This document shows positions 1-11,140 of a stretch of DNA of 64,000 bases, piece by piece. The notes under the pieces were generated by a model. That model was given only the letters and a program-made list of their open reading frames with translations. It was not told where the DNA came from and ran no database searches. Where the stretch lies: contig JALGQZ010000003.1 in assembly GCA_023105745.1 (NCBI GenBank), positions 40,005,185 through 40,069,184 on the forward strand, given 5' to 3'. A program made the position numbers and the translations under genes. This DNA is from Austropuccinia psidii. Its lineage: Eukaryota; Basidiomycota; Pucciniomycetes; Pucciniales; Sphaerophragmiaceae. How positions within the stretch are numbered: position 1 is the stretch's first letter; the number at the start of each line of letters is the position of its first letter.

Positions 1-1037
1 TAATAATGATGTAATCATCACCAAACCTTGAACTACTGTTCAGCTCCAGTGGATCACATCAGTAAAAATTTACTAGAGCGTATCTGGTCACTAGGAAGAA
101 GGATCTGTATTAAAAAAGGACCCCTCCTTCCTCTATTCCCCCCTCAGATGCAACAAAAGCAATAAATAAAAGGTAAATTTGGCTATTATTGAATATAAAA
201 GTCTAATACTATTGAATACAAAAGTTTTATATTATAGTAATGACTATTTAATATTTGATTACATCAGATTTTTATTTTAATTTGTTAAATTCTCTTAAAA
301 TCTCTAAATCCACTTAAAAATAGTAAAATTTGTAATCTTTAGTATTTTGTATTGTAGGGAGAGTTTAAATAAGTTGTATTTACATTCTTAGGAATGAATG
401 TATTCAAAAGTATTTGTTAAGTGATAAAACTAAGTCTTTTTCTCTTATTCTAATGGTTTTCTCTATCAGTTTTCCTAATTATTCTATTATTGATATATAG
501 CTTTAATATTGTTAGTATTATTTTTATGAATTGTTATTGATTAATAAATAACAGTTTTTTACAAATTTATCAATTGTTGGTAATATTAATAAGTTGGCAT
601 AAATATATTAATTTATCTTATATTAATATATTTATTTTATTGTATTATTTCTATAATATAATTCATAATATTATAATCATTCTCACATCTTAATTATAAT
701 AAATCTTTACTCTAATAATTATTTTTAAATTTATTACTCATTAAAGCTAGGAATTTCATAATAAAATAAGTGAAATATTAGTAATTTTTGCTTATTGTTT
801 CATAGTTAAACCTTACACTTTCTGGCAAGGCAAATTATTTCTACCATGCTTTTAGCTAGACTTGTAGTTCCATTTCTTGGCATTTTTGGCAAAACAAATC
901 TCAATATTTCTGGAATCAAATTCTTTGGCATATCCAGATCTCCTTTGAACATCAAAACACCTCTAATAAACAATATTTGGTTAGATTCACCTTCTCAGTG
1001 AATGTTTTCCATTAATACAGTTTTGGATCATCCCTAT
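1..1037. other. AT-rich stretch, no confident gene
   Basis: This stretch is very AT-rich with many short A/T runs. The only protein-like signal is a minus-strand open stretch of about 65 codons near 828-1020, running up to the family A LTR fragment that begins at 1038. It has no recognised domain and no clear start, so I do not call a gene. No RNA gene or regulatory site could be recognised. Confidence 0.4.
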
Positions 1038-1572
1038 TGTCAGGCTTAGTCTATGATGAGGCTAGTATTAATGTAGTTACAGCTTGAACTCTGAGTGTGA
1101 CATGGTAATAAATGATAAAAAATAGTCTTAGAATTATTGTTGGGGCTTTAATATGAGTTTATAGTGGCAGTGAGCGCTTCTGAGAGCCCTGGGTGCACTA
1201 CTCATCAAATGAATAGCTATCATAACCAATAAAATACTTAATATCTAAAGTATACCTGATTATTTTTCAATAGTATAGCTTTTTAAACAGTTTTACTATG
1301 TAGGAATTCAAGAGAAGGATGCTGATTCTTTTTTTGGAAGAGAAAAGGCCCCTTTTGCTCCTAAAGCTGGGAGGAAAGGGCCTCTGCACCTGTTCACATA
1401 GGAAGAGTAAGGAATATTCTCTTCCAAGGGCAGGATTGTGGTTCATATACAGGGTATACAGCCTGTATTGGGCTCCTATGTGTTTTTGAAAGCAAATCTG
1501 GGAATGTTTTAACATTAAAGGGTGAAAGCTTTCATGTGGGGACCTCATAGCCCTGTTCTGACATGGTGGTAT
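1038..1572 (-). repeat. Family A LTR fragment
   Basis: The segment starts with TGTCAGG, the outer end of the family A LTR in minus orientation. It follows the same order of landmarks as the intact LTR at 44464: a CAGTGAGCGCT-like box, CCCTGGGTGCA, the TACCTGATTATTT block, CTGTATTGGGCTC, and GGGGACCTCA. It then breaks off at about 1572 and runs into an unrelated tandem array. Divergence from the intact LTR is high, with many substitutions and indels, so this is an old truncated copy. No target duplication can be assigned because one end is missing. Confidence 0.75.
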
Positions 1573-1575
1573 TCC

Positions 1576-2366
1576 ATAAAAATTATACCAGTTTCAATAT
1601 TACCAAATAACTCAAGAAAAATAATTGCAGAATTATGGACAAATCCCAGAAAAACTCCAGAGAAGGGAAATATATTTCAGGATAAATTTGGGGATATAAA
1701 GAAGATTTGGAAATGTTGGAGATTGGAGAATAACTCTGAAGATAGGACATAAAATTAGGGAATAGAATTGTGGAATATCTCAAGACACAAAAAAAATAAA
1801 ATTGTGCAATTTCGGAAAGGAACTGGGAATAAAATTGTGGAGCTTGGGAGGGATTATGGAAGATTTTTCCAAATAAAGCTGGAGATGGACATAGAATTGT
1901 GGAATTATACACTGATCCCAGAATAACTCCAGAGAGGAAAATGAAATGGTGCAATAATTTTATACATGGAAATAGCATTGCAGAATTTCAGGATAGGTGT
2001 AAAAGAATTTCAGAATGACTCTGGAGATGGAAAACAAATTTCAGAATAACTTTGGAAATGGAAAGAATATTGGGAAATTTCAGAAATTTAATAATGACTC
2101 TGGAGATGGAAATATGATTGTGAAATTACTGAAGAAGTGTGGAATGACTCTGGGTGATAAATTAAAACTTTGGAAAAATTATGGAGATAAAAATAGGATG
2201 GCAGAATAATTCTGGAGAATTCAATAGCTTTGTGGGATAAATTTGGAGATGAAATAAAGATTTTGGAATTATAGAAAATTACCAGAATAACTCTGGAGAA
2301 GCAAATTAAATTTCACAATAATTCCAGATATGGAAATAGGATTTTGGAATTACCAAAGAGGTAAGT
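1576..2366. repeat. Degenerate minisatellite, GAATAACTCTGGAGATGGAAA-type units
   Basis: Imperfect tandem units recur about every 40-60 bp, built around AGAATAACTCTGGAGA followed by GGAAATA and a GTGGAATTT-like tail. The array is cut by the family C solo LTR at 2367 and a short continuation (CTCCAGAGAAGG, AACTCTGGAAATAGG) reappears at 4575-4635. Short ORFs inside the array (for example 1522-1752 and 2015-2209) simply translate the repeat and are not called as genes. Confidence 0.65.
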
Positions 2367-4552
2367 TGTGAGCCTGTGAGGTATACATGAAATACCCATA
2401 AGGCCACAAATAGCTTTATATACAGCTGAGTTGGTCTTGAACAGACTTTTCAGTTTAAATTGAGATAAAAAATAACAAAAAATAAGAATAAATTTTGCTT
2501 GGATAGACAAAGTTATAATTATTATGTCGTTTTTGGATTCTACACCAAAAATAACCTAGGGTATGCCCATAGGGTGTTATACCCAAAGATGCTTATTTCT
2601 TAAGTTATTGGAAGATTTAAGAATCTCACAATACTAGCAAAACATTTTTAACATTTTTTTAAGATTGTTAAATCTAAGCTTAAATAAGCTTGGATTTAGA
2701 ATTGCATAAGGTTTATGCAAACTTACCAAAATTTTAGTTAAAATTGAGGTGTTGTGTATATTTACTGAATTGGCTAAGGATTTGCCATACAGGATGTAGG
2801 TCCTGTGGGCTCAATTTAGAAGTGTTTAAGGCCATAGTACGGCTTTAAATAAATAAAAGGGCAAAATCCATGCAAAAAGGTTGGACAAAGGAAAAAGACC
2901 AAACAAAGCTGGGTACCAAACTTTTAGGATTTGAAAGAATTCAATTAAGGTTGTCCACCTGTATTGGAAGATTTTAAACCATATTTTAACTTTAAGATTA
3001 GACTTTGATCCAAACTTAAAGTTTAAACTGTTTTTATCCCAATTTGGACAGGAATTGCAAGCTGCCAAAGGGTAAATCCCAATGTGCAAGCTTGAAATTA
3101 AAATTTCAAGAACTGTCAAAGCTTAATTAAGCCTAAAACGCTTAAATAAACTTAAATCTTTAAAGTTACAAGCATTAAAGCTTTATCAGAAGTTAAGGTT
3201 TAGTGTTTATTGCTATTTTATGTGGAAAAATAGCAATAGCTTCAAAAATTCATTAAAAATCAAAATCTCAATGGATTTGATTGCAAACTTCACACAGATT
3301 AACATTCAATGTTATTTGTGTATACATTAAATCTTATGTATCTTTTATAAACTGGCTCTATTGGTAATTATCCTGGAAAGTTACTCTTTTAATTATACTT
3401 AGAGAAAATTAAGATTTCTTTGAAAATTGTTTAAAAATTGAGTTTAAGAGATTTTTTCTTCAAGCTTTTTTTTTAAGTTTTTCATGTGATGAACTTTACT
3501 ATAAATAAACTTACTTTATATCAAGACTTAAAACAATTAACTTAAATGAGGATTAAAGCTACTTGGAGTTAAGAATAACACCTGTAGCTTTAAATTGGAA
3601 TTAAAAATTAGTTACCTCAGGTTAGGAACCTCATTTTTAAGCATGTCGTTTCAGTTTTGACCTGCGCACACCCTCTATATTAATTGTTAATCATGAGAGT
3701 TGCTCTTCACACATAAAAAGAGTCTATTCATCACTGTTTTTGCCAATCAATTCAATCCAATCCAATCATATTAGACATTTAAAAAGGTAAAGGTTTACTA
3801 CATATAACATCTTATTATTGAAGAAATTGTTAAGTTATTTTATTCTTTATTAATTTAAATTAAAAAATTGAGATCATAGAATTTAGATTATTGTTGTAGT
3901 AACAAATAATATATTTTATTTTATAAAGTTATTGTCTTTAAAATATCTTTCAAAATCCACAAATTCCTCTTAAAAAATCTTTAATCATATTCTTCCTTAT
4001 AAAAAGTTGTTTTATATTTCAAAATATTGATTTTTGGCATGTTTTTAACTTATAATAATTATTTAATATAATAACTGTTGTATTTGACTGGTTGTATTAA
4101 ATATATATTATAAGTAAGTTTTTCTCTAAAATTCTATAATTTTTTTATCTATTATCAGCTTCTTATATAGAATTTTCCTATAAGAATTATTAATGCACAG
4201 TTTGTGTTACAATTTCTTTTTATAAATAATATTTATATTGTTTACAAGTGGTTAAATATTTATATTTTCCATGTGTAATTGTCTCATTAAGAGCTTTACA
4301 CTTATTATTGTTAGACCTGTCAGTGACTATAACAATAATAGAATAATTATAATTTATTATAATTATTAATATTTTATTATTATTATATTATATAATAATA
4401 ATTAAATTTATTTTTTAGACATAATTTGTTTTTGGCAGTTATATTGAAATTGTGGCTATAATATTTTGTTCTATTATATTTTTCTACTTAGGGAAGTCAT
4501 AGTACTCTTGATATTGTTACTATTATCAACAGTTTCATAGACAAACCATACA
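2367..4552 (+). repeat. Family C solo LTR (copy 1)
   Basis: A 2186-bp segment begins TGTGAGCCTGTGAGG and ends CAAACCATACA, flanked by the perfect 5-bp duplication TAAGT at 2362-2366 and 4553-4557. The TG...CA ends with a 5-bp duplication and no internal coding region fit a solo LTR left by recombination. Both ends match the element at 25496-27332: its start is TGTGAGCCTTAGAGG and its end shares the CTTGATATT, TATCAA and AGTTT landmarks before CCTTACA. The body is very AT-rich and encodes nothing recognisable. Orientation is arbitrary, because no coding copy of the family is seen. Confidence 0.8.
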
Positions 4553-4557
4553 TAAGT

Positions 4558-5984
4558 AATAATTACAGACATCAAAATACAATTGAAGAAGAACTCCAGA
4601 GAAGGAAATCAAATTTCAGAACTCTGGAAATAGGTAAATCAATCCAGTTAAAAGAAGGCCTAGGGTATGATAGAGAATTTTTCAGATATAGAAGACTTAA
4701 GCTTCAACCAGGAGAATTACAATTGAAGTAATAAATACCAATTTCTCTGCCTTATTGCCTCATCCATATGAAAATTGCAAAATTCATTGGAGGTAATCTA
4801 AATACAGCTGTTTACATTCATATTCAGCACAGCATAAGAACTGTATTTTATCCACCTCAATAAGATTAAAACATGTACGTTGATGCTATGCATGAAATTA
4901 CAAATGATTTAAAAAGAGAAAATGTTTTCTTAGTAATCTTAATACATGTAAAATTTAATGGAAATGATACAATATCTGCATGAAATGACATAACAATTAA
5001 ATCAAGCCACCAGCACAATTCTCTTGATATTGCATATGAAAGTTGGAATTAGTAACAAATAAAAATACAGGAGATTATAAATAAATGTTTTCCCCACCTT
5101 TGTTCAAATCTAATGGCAGCTCACTCAATAGCTAATTTGGTATTTTACCCACTTTCTCCAGCTTCAAGAAGAATTTCACCACCAAAATTCTCTCCCAGAT
5201 ATCATGTTACTAGAAGAAAGTTCAATTGTCAAAACATGTATTTTTGCAACTTTCTTGGCAAAAAATAAACTCTAACCTGCCAAATTATCTCAATGACATC
5301 ACATGAATTTTATAAGAAAAAAGACCACCAGAAAAATCTCCTCAGCAAACACATTACTTCACCAAAACTACATGTCTCACCAGCTAAAACATCTAAATTA
5401 TAACTTTTCTGAGTTGCCTGTTTTAAGAAGCTATATGAAGCCCCAAAAAGTAGAAAGAAAGGTCTTCTCTCCCTCATTTTTCCAAAAAAATGGAACAGGT
5501 TCCCACTATTGAGGATCTCAAACACCCCTGAAAAAGCAAGATATCTAGTGTAGTGATACTTTTTTCGTCATGAAAAGCTCAAAAGCTTAGTATTATCAAA
5601 GACTCGTAGTATAAAAATATTGAAAAGCTAAGTAGCCTTGCTCAGTAGCTTATTATTAGTTAAGAATATTAGCATAACCATAGTGATAAGCTCATTAGCC
5701 TTTCTCAGGAGCTTAGTAGTTTAAAAGAAAGAATTAGGTATATAAACATATCATCAAAAAAATATTGAAAAATTATTATTAGTACTCATATCAAAAGAAT
5801 AAAACGCAAAAAAATAACATTTAATTTGTCTTATCAAAATAAAATTAAATTGTAGTCTTTATTTTATCATAAATTATAGTATTACATTGGAGTTTTGACT
5901 ATAGAGTTATTAATAGGTCTGACTTAGAGACTACTGATAAGTCTTCTCTATATGTTAAAGCAACAAATTATATTTCATTTTGTG
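4558..5984. other. AT-rich stretch upstream of family B copy; probably partly its LTR
   Basis: After a short tail of the minisatellite (about 4575-4635) this stretch has no convincing coding region. Around 5570-5760 the motif AAGCTTAGTAG and variants recur several times. It lies directly upstream of the recognisable 3' end of a family B LTR, so some of it is probably LTR, but I cannot find the LTR start. The ORFs at 5303-5525 on both strands have no family resemblance. Confidence 0.4.
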
Positions 5985-6146
5985 ATTCTCCATAGGTCAA
6001 AGATTCAGTATTACTCACAAGGGAAGCTAATACACCTTAGCACCCATGGTTATTGGAAAATTCTGAAATTCAAAACATACTTACCAAGAATTTCCCCCTC
6101 AAGGTACTGCATTATTTCATCCCACACCAAAAAGAATTCCCAAATA
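5985..6146 (+). repeat. 3' end of a family B 5' LTR (plus-strand copy)
   Basis: The sequence AATTTCCCCCTCAAGGTACTG, with the following ATTATTTCATCCCACAC and AATTCCCAAA, matches the end of the intact family B LTR read on the minus strand from about 61330 to 61266 (AATTTCCCCTTCCAGGTACTG, CATTTTATCTCACAC, AGCTCCCACA). The primer-binding site follows immediately, which fixes this as the 5' LTR of a plus-strand element. The LTR start could not be located, so only the supported end is given. Confidence 0.6.
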
Positions 6147-6164
6147 TGGTGTCCCAACAGTGGC
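6147..6164 (+). other. Primer-binding site, family B copy
   Basis: TGGTGTCCCAACAGTGGC directly follows the LTR end. It matches the site of the other family B element (minus strand, 61246-61263) except for one C/T difference. It begins with TGG, as expected for pairing to a tRNA CCA tail. The tRNA species was not identified. Confidence 0.65.
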
Positions 6165-6479
6165 CTTTTTCAACAATAAATAATTAGTAGCCAATTATAA
6201 AAAAATATTCAAATCTTATCCATAGAAAAGACCCTTTACCAATCAGGAAGCCTCATAAGCCTATAAATTTATTTTGCAATTAGAGAACCCAAGAAATTTT
6301 AAATCATAATCATCATCAAGTTCTTCAAAAAAATCATTTCATTATTATTAACCAAAAAGAGTAGAAAAAACACCTGGAGAAGGATCACATATAGATTATA
6401 TTATACTAGTTGGTACACCCACAACCAAGAAGAAAAATCATAAGATAGTTACAGATTATTTTCAAAAAATACACAAGGA

Positions 6480-7560
6480 ATATTTGAAATTAAAAAGAAA
6501 AGTGGACAACAAAAAAACAAAAAAGAAGATATAAATATTAGTTCAGAATCATTGTCAAGGAAACCACATAATCCTGATGAATCTAAAGAAGAAACTATAA
6601 ATGAAGAGACCATGCAAGGACAAGCAGATATGTCTGATGTGGAAACACTTCAACCAAAAAAGTTGGAAATGCAACAATAATTAATGTAGCTCCTCAAAAA
6701 ATAATGAAAAAGAAAATAGCAAAGTCTTACTGCAGAAAACAGCACAAAGAAGAAACTAAAACCATGCCAAGAATTAGCAGAAAAAAAGGATCACCATCAC
6801 CATTTTCAAGGCCTATGGCCTGATTAATCCATTTAATTCACAGAGACCAAATACTCTTCTAAAGAGGGGCTATATTCATGCACACGCTTCAAACCCATTA
6901 CAACAGAAAGTTCCTAGAAATAGCACACCCACTCTTAATAGTAGAAAAAAGGACTATGGCTTATGGGATTATGCAAATGAAGTAGAAATATTAATCAAAA
7001 TAGTGGGAAATATAGCAGAAATTGAAGGAGAAAGTGCAAGGGATATAGCAAGACAGATATCCTTTTGGACAAAAGACCAAGAAATTAGCTACCATATTGA
7101 AGGAATGCCCACATATGATACTGGGGATTGAGAGCAGGTAAAATTGGATATTGAGAGAAGATGGGGACAGTATCACATAAAAGAAGATAAAATATTTCCT
7201 AAATAACTAAATTATTTGCAAATATTCAACAAGAATGAGGAATGAGAAATATGACTCAATATAAAAATCTCATTGGGGAATATAAATTCATCATTAGTTA
7301 TGTCAAAAAGTATCAATATATACAAAGAGATATTAATCAAATTCCAGGAATTTTTGCTAGTCTTTCTGCAAGTGTTCAAGAGCCTATTTTTAAATAAATG
7401 ATAGAATATTAGGCCATGGTGCAAGAATTGAATTGTGGTTTTATCATTCCAGGCTTGAAACTCTTAAAGCTATATATTGAACAGGAATTAGAAGCTAAAT
7501 TTTTAATAAAACAGAAGGGACTTTCATGATAAAATTAACAAGAAAAGAAAGCTAGGGTTT
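6480..7560 (+). pseudogene. gag: Family B gag (decayed)
   Basis: Several open pieces in shifting frames read like a Gag protein. A charged N-terminal part lies at about 6480-6680. The capsid-like core lies at about 6950-7130 (YANEVEILIKIVGNIAEIEG, then ARQISFWTKDQEISYHIEGM). A further part lies at about 7235-7500, including a segment reading IIPGLKLLKLYIEQELEAK. The core aligns with the Gag of the minus-strand family B element at 60057-60480, which has the same AFWKTD...IEAMPGYE arrangement. Stops and frameshifts interrupt every section, so no product is expected. It sits 300 bp downstream of the primer-binding site, the normal place for gag. Confidence 0.7.
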
Positions 7561-8660
7561 GAAATGAAAGGTGCAAAGAAGTCTTGCAGAAAATGAGAGA
7601 TCTTACCCAAACAATCAAAAACCCTTTCCCAAAAGTACATCAATCAAAGGATACTGGGAAGGGATCAGTTAAAGCAGTATTTAATAAGCTCAAAAACGTT
7701 TTAGAATTGGTTTAATCCCCAAATAAAATCTAAAAAGCAATATTCAAGATTGGAAAGCTACACAAACCTCACAGCCATTCAGGACAAGATATCTTTTACC
7801 ACCCATGTATTCAAGTTATCAACCATATGTTGCAGCTCAAATGGCTCCAAGACAGCCACTAAAGTGTTATTACTTGTAGAAGAAGTTCATTATGAAATAA
7901 GATGTAATCATCTCACAAGAGACTTGGATAAAAAAATTGTATTGAAGAATGGAGGAAAATATATTTTTTCAAATTTTCAGAGTACCCAAAGAAGGCCCTA
8001 CATTTTAAAATGAATTGGTTAGACAGTTTGCCAAAGAACAGGAGTAATACACCAAAAAGATGATATAGAAATCCAATCCGCCTCCAAAACAGCAATAAGA
8101 AACAGTACTCAAGGATCACAACGATGAGAAGGAAGCAGCTATAGCTCAAATAGAAGAATGGTGAAACTGGAAACATCCTCAAATATCCCCAGCAAATGAA
8201 AATCTTCAAATCAATGTTAGTTTTAGGAAGACAAGACAGAGAGCTGAAGGACAGGAAAGTCCAAGCCAAACTCATCAAAAAGATAAGAATTAAAGATAAA
8301 AATCTCTTCAAAATAATATACCAGGTTCTTATCATGTGGAAGATGAGGAATAAGGGGGAACAAGAGCTTTAGTTACCACAAAATACAAGATACCCCAAGA
8401 CAGAAAGAGATGGGATAGTTAAAATTTTTAAAATATTTCTAAGCACAGGAATAAGGAGATACCAAAACATTATTCACAAAATATGGAATTGAAGAACAGA
8501 GTAAAATCTACAGTCAATAACCCCAAACCAATAACCAAACATGTGACGAAGTAAATACTTTAGCAAAAGATAAATCTTACTATTGAAAAAATATTATCAA
8601 TATCACCAACCTTTATTGAAATATTACAAACCTTAACTACCAAATAAAAAGATGTGATAA
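7561..8660 (+). pseudogene. Family B nucleocapsid/linker (decayed)
   Basis: This is the stretch between the capsid-like part and the protease. Around 7865-7980 a degraded zinc-knuckle region can be read as KCYYL, stop, ..., CNHLTRDLDKK, followed by a segment (YIFSNFQ) that parallels SFYFPNFQ after the intact CCHC knuckle of the minus-strand copy near 44110. Here the second Cys is lost and frames shift. The remaining linker is rich in Lys, Glu and Gln. It is assigned by position and by these short matches only. Confidence 0.55.
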
Positions 8661-8671
8661 AATAAGTCAAT

Positions 8672-9130
8672 GTGTCAAATATTCAAGAAAGACTACTTTC
8701 ATTACAGCTAAGGGACTATGATACACCAAGATTGAATTGTTCATGCCCATTTGGATTTATGGAAGTACTTATTGGAAGAGAAGAGTATCCTATATTTGAA
8801 TTGGTCAATACTGGATCGGAAATGAACATAATACCGGAGGAAATTAAAATTAAAGTCTCACTTACAGATAGAAAACTCAATATGAATCTCAGAGAAATGG
8901 GTGGACATAAAACATCTTTGGTTGGAATCTCAGAGCTTACACAAATTACTATGATAACAGGAGAAGAAAATGAAATTAACTTATTCATAGCAAAAGGAGC
9001 TGTATAAACCATACTTGGAAGACCATTCTTAGCAGACAATAATGTTAAATTGGAATTTTCAAACAAAAAAAGGTAAATATTTAGTTATCAAGAGGAAGAT
9101 GGAAAAATATTACTTTTACCAATATGTAAT
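8672..9130 (+). pseudogene. Family B retropepsin domain PR1 with dead active site
   Basis: The reading frame 8672-9007 gives a retropepsin-like domain: FELVNTGSEMNIIPEE, then GGHKTSLVGISEL, a stop at 9005-9007, and in the same frame TILGRPFLADN. Retropepsins carry D-(T/S)-G. Here the codon at 8807-8809 is AAT, so the catalytic Asp is replaced by Asn and the enzyme would be inactive. The other family B copy keeps DTG at this point (minus strand, 43131-43139). After the fold comes a segment reading SYQEEDGK...LPICNPQAIGW, which also occurs in the other copy. The family's role would be cleavage of the Gag polyprotein. Confidence 0.75.
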
Positions 9131-9269
9131 CCTCAAGCTATAGGCTGGAAAATCCCTTCACCAAGATTTATGAACCTTTTTTTTCTTAAGAAATGGGGAA
9201 GTGGAAAATAGATCAAGAAGAATAATACAAAAGAAGAGAAACAGAGGAAACAGGAGGTCAATCTTCAAC

Positions 9270-9799
9270 AAGAGTTAAAAAAATATTCCTTGGACCAAGA
9301 AAAATACCCTTGTCAGCTATTTTTGATGAAAAACATGAATTGAATTTTATATCTCAAAAATATTCATAAAAGCAGACTTAAACATTAGTGCTTGAACATA
9401 AAAATCAACAGATAACTCTTTGAATCCAATTGTTCAAATTAAAAATCTTTAACTTGTGGTAATAAAGAAAAAATGTACATGGACTTCTTAGTATTTGAAA
9501 ATTTCAATAGTATAATAGCTGAAGAAAGGTCTAGCATATCATCTTACTCCAAAGAAAGTGTTCCCCCTGCATCTGATAGAAAATTTGAAGGAAAGGTGCT
9601 AGAAGATATACAGCAGGTAGAAGATAGTGAAGCAATAGAAAAAATCAAAGAGAAGCTGAAGAAGATGAGAAGAAATCTTGACATGGCCATACAGGACCCA
9701 GAGAAGTTCCTATCACTTGATTTAAGCAGTATAAATAAATCAGATGGAGAAGAAAGCCCACAGAAGAAATTTAAAATGGATCTGAAGGAACCTGAATAA
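9270..9799 (+). pseudogene. Family B second protease-like domain (PR2) and acidic coiled-coil-like region
   Basis: At 9304-9360 the sequence reads RKIPLSAIFDEKHELNFIS, the same layout as PR1 (FELVNTGSEMNIIPEE) but with D-E-K where D-T-G should be. A stop-broken stretch then leads into an open frame from 9473 (MYMDFLVFENFNSIIAEE), continuing to 9799 as an acidic, Lys/Glu-rich, probably helical region. The other family B element has an equivalent second domain with NPN at the active site (minus, about 42000-42120, continuing past an LTR insertion). I infer a duplicated, non-catalytic retropepsin-like domain. The function is unknown. Confidence 0.5.
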
Positions 9800-10600
9800 A
9801 ATTACTCAGGAATTGCAAAAGATTATTTCAATGTATTCCAAGAAGAGACCAGGTACATTAGTGATATTGAAAAAGAGTTAATTAATCAAGAGCCAAAATA
9901 TGACACAATCAAGACATTGGAAAGAAGAAAATTTGAAGCATTGGAAAATGAAAGTTCCAGAATTACTGACGACCAGATTTCTCAACTTCAGGATAGATAT
10001 ATTAGAACAAGGATTAAACAAAGAATGAAAAAAGTGCTAGAAGAAGGAAAATTGGTATGATCAGAAGACAACCTGATTTTATATCAAAAAAATGATGGAA
10101 ATTTGAAAGGTAAATTTAGTAAAGGAAGAATATTTGAAGACCTCAAGGAAGGAAGGTTATCAGAAAATACACAAAGGATATCTGGAATTACCATTCTAGA
10201 ACCCAATCTGCAAAATGAAATTAGTTATGAATTTATTCATGCCTAGGAACAATTATGCTGTTTTTCCAATATCTAACCTTAAAACACAACTGATTCATTT
10301 TATAAAAATGAAGAAATGTCATTCAGATTGACAAATGACATAAATCCGGACATATTGCCGAATGAGGAAGAGGAAGATTATGTAATACTTCCAATGATAA
10401 TATTTGAAGAGCTATATCAATATGAGATACAACAACCACCAACTCAAAGACAGCATATTTTAGAACTACCCCGATGAAATCTTACAAATTTTGACTTCTT
10501 GGAATCACTAACCACTACTGGAATCAAAGGAAATATAAGAAATAATTAATAGAAGAAGCATTATGGATATTATTAAATGACAATAGAAGGACTTTATTAA
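9800..10600 (+). pseudogene. Family B region between protease and reverse transcriptase, truncated
   Basis: Open stretches separated by single stops continue: a Lys/Glu-rich helical part (about 9800-10250), an acidic part (about 10310-10475, INPDILPNEEEEDYVIL), and NFDFLESLTTTGIKGNIR followed by IEEALWILLNDNRRTLL (about 10485-10590). From memory, the last pieces resemble the segment just before the reverse transcriptase in rust Ty3-like polyproteins. No reverse transcriptase motif follows, so the element is truncated or deleted here. I cannot place its 3' LTR. Confidence 0.45.
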
Positions 10601-10924
10601 TCATTTTTATGGGCTCAAAAGGATCTGAGTCTAGATTCTTTGGCAAGCTTAGAAGGAACTCTTTGGTGGTGTGATTTTGGATATATGTTTATCAATGATG
10701 TCAAAGGTTTTGTTTCAGAATTTAAAGGCAATAAACAAAGAGGAAAATGAAACAAGATATTTTGAGAGATATTCTCTTTCAGTAATTCACAACAGAAGAT
10801 TGTGGAGATGTCAATACTATATCAAGCAATCCATTTTCAATCACCAATCCAAAAAAAGTAAAATAATAAAATAATAAAACTAATTTGAAACAAAGCTTTT
10901 CTTATCTGTATTAGTATAAGGGCA

Positions 10925-11042
10925 GTGACCTCCTTCCTTATCAAAGAGGAATTTCAATTTATTCCAACTTTTTTTTCAAGACCCTTATTACTCAAGGTAA
11001 GTGAACTCCTGCCTTATCAAAGAGGGATTTTAATTTATTCAA
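10925..11042 (+). repeat. Direct repeat of about 43 bp, two copies
   Basis: The block at 10925-10967 (GTGACCTCCTTCCTTATCAA...) recurs at 11001-11042 (GTGAACTCCTGCCTTATCAA...), with both copies continuing AGAGG-ATTT-AATTTATTC. The offset is 76 bp. The second copy is immediately preceded by a splice-donor-like AAG/GTAAGTG, and ACTTTCAG lies at about 11083-11090, so this could be an old intron boundary. No protein family was recognised here. Confidence 0.6.
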
Positions 11043-11140
11043 ATTACTTGATTCAAAGAATCTTTCATCTAAAACATTCTCAACTTTCAGTTGCAATGAC
11101 TTCTTAAAGAGAAATCATCCCTTTATCTTAACTCTCAATA

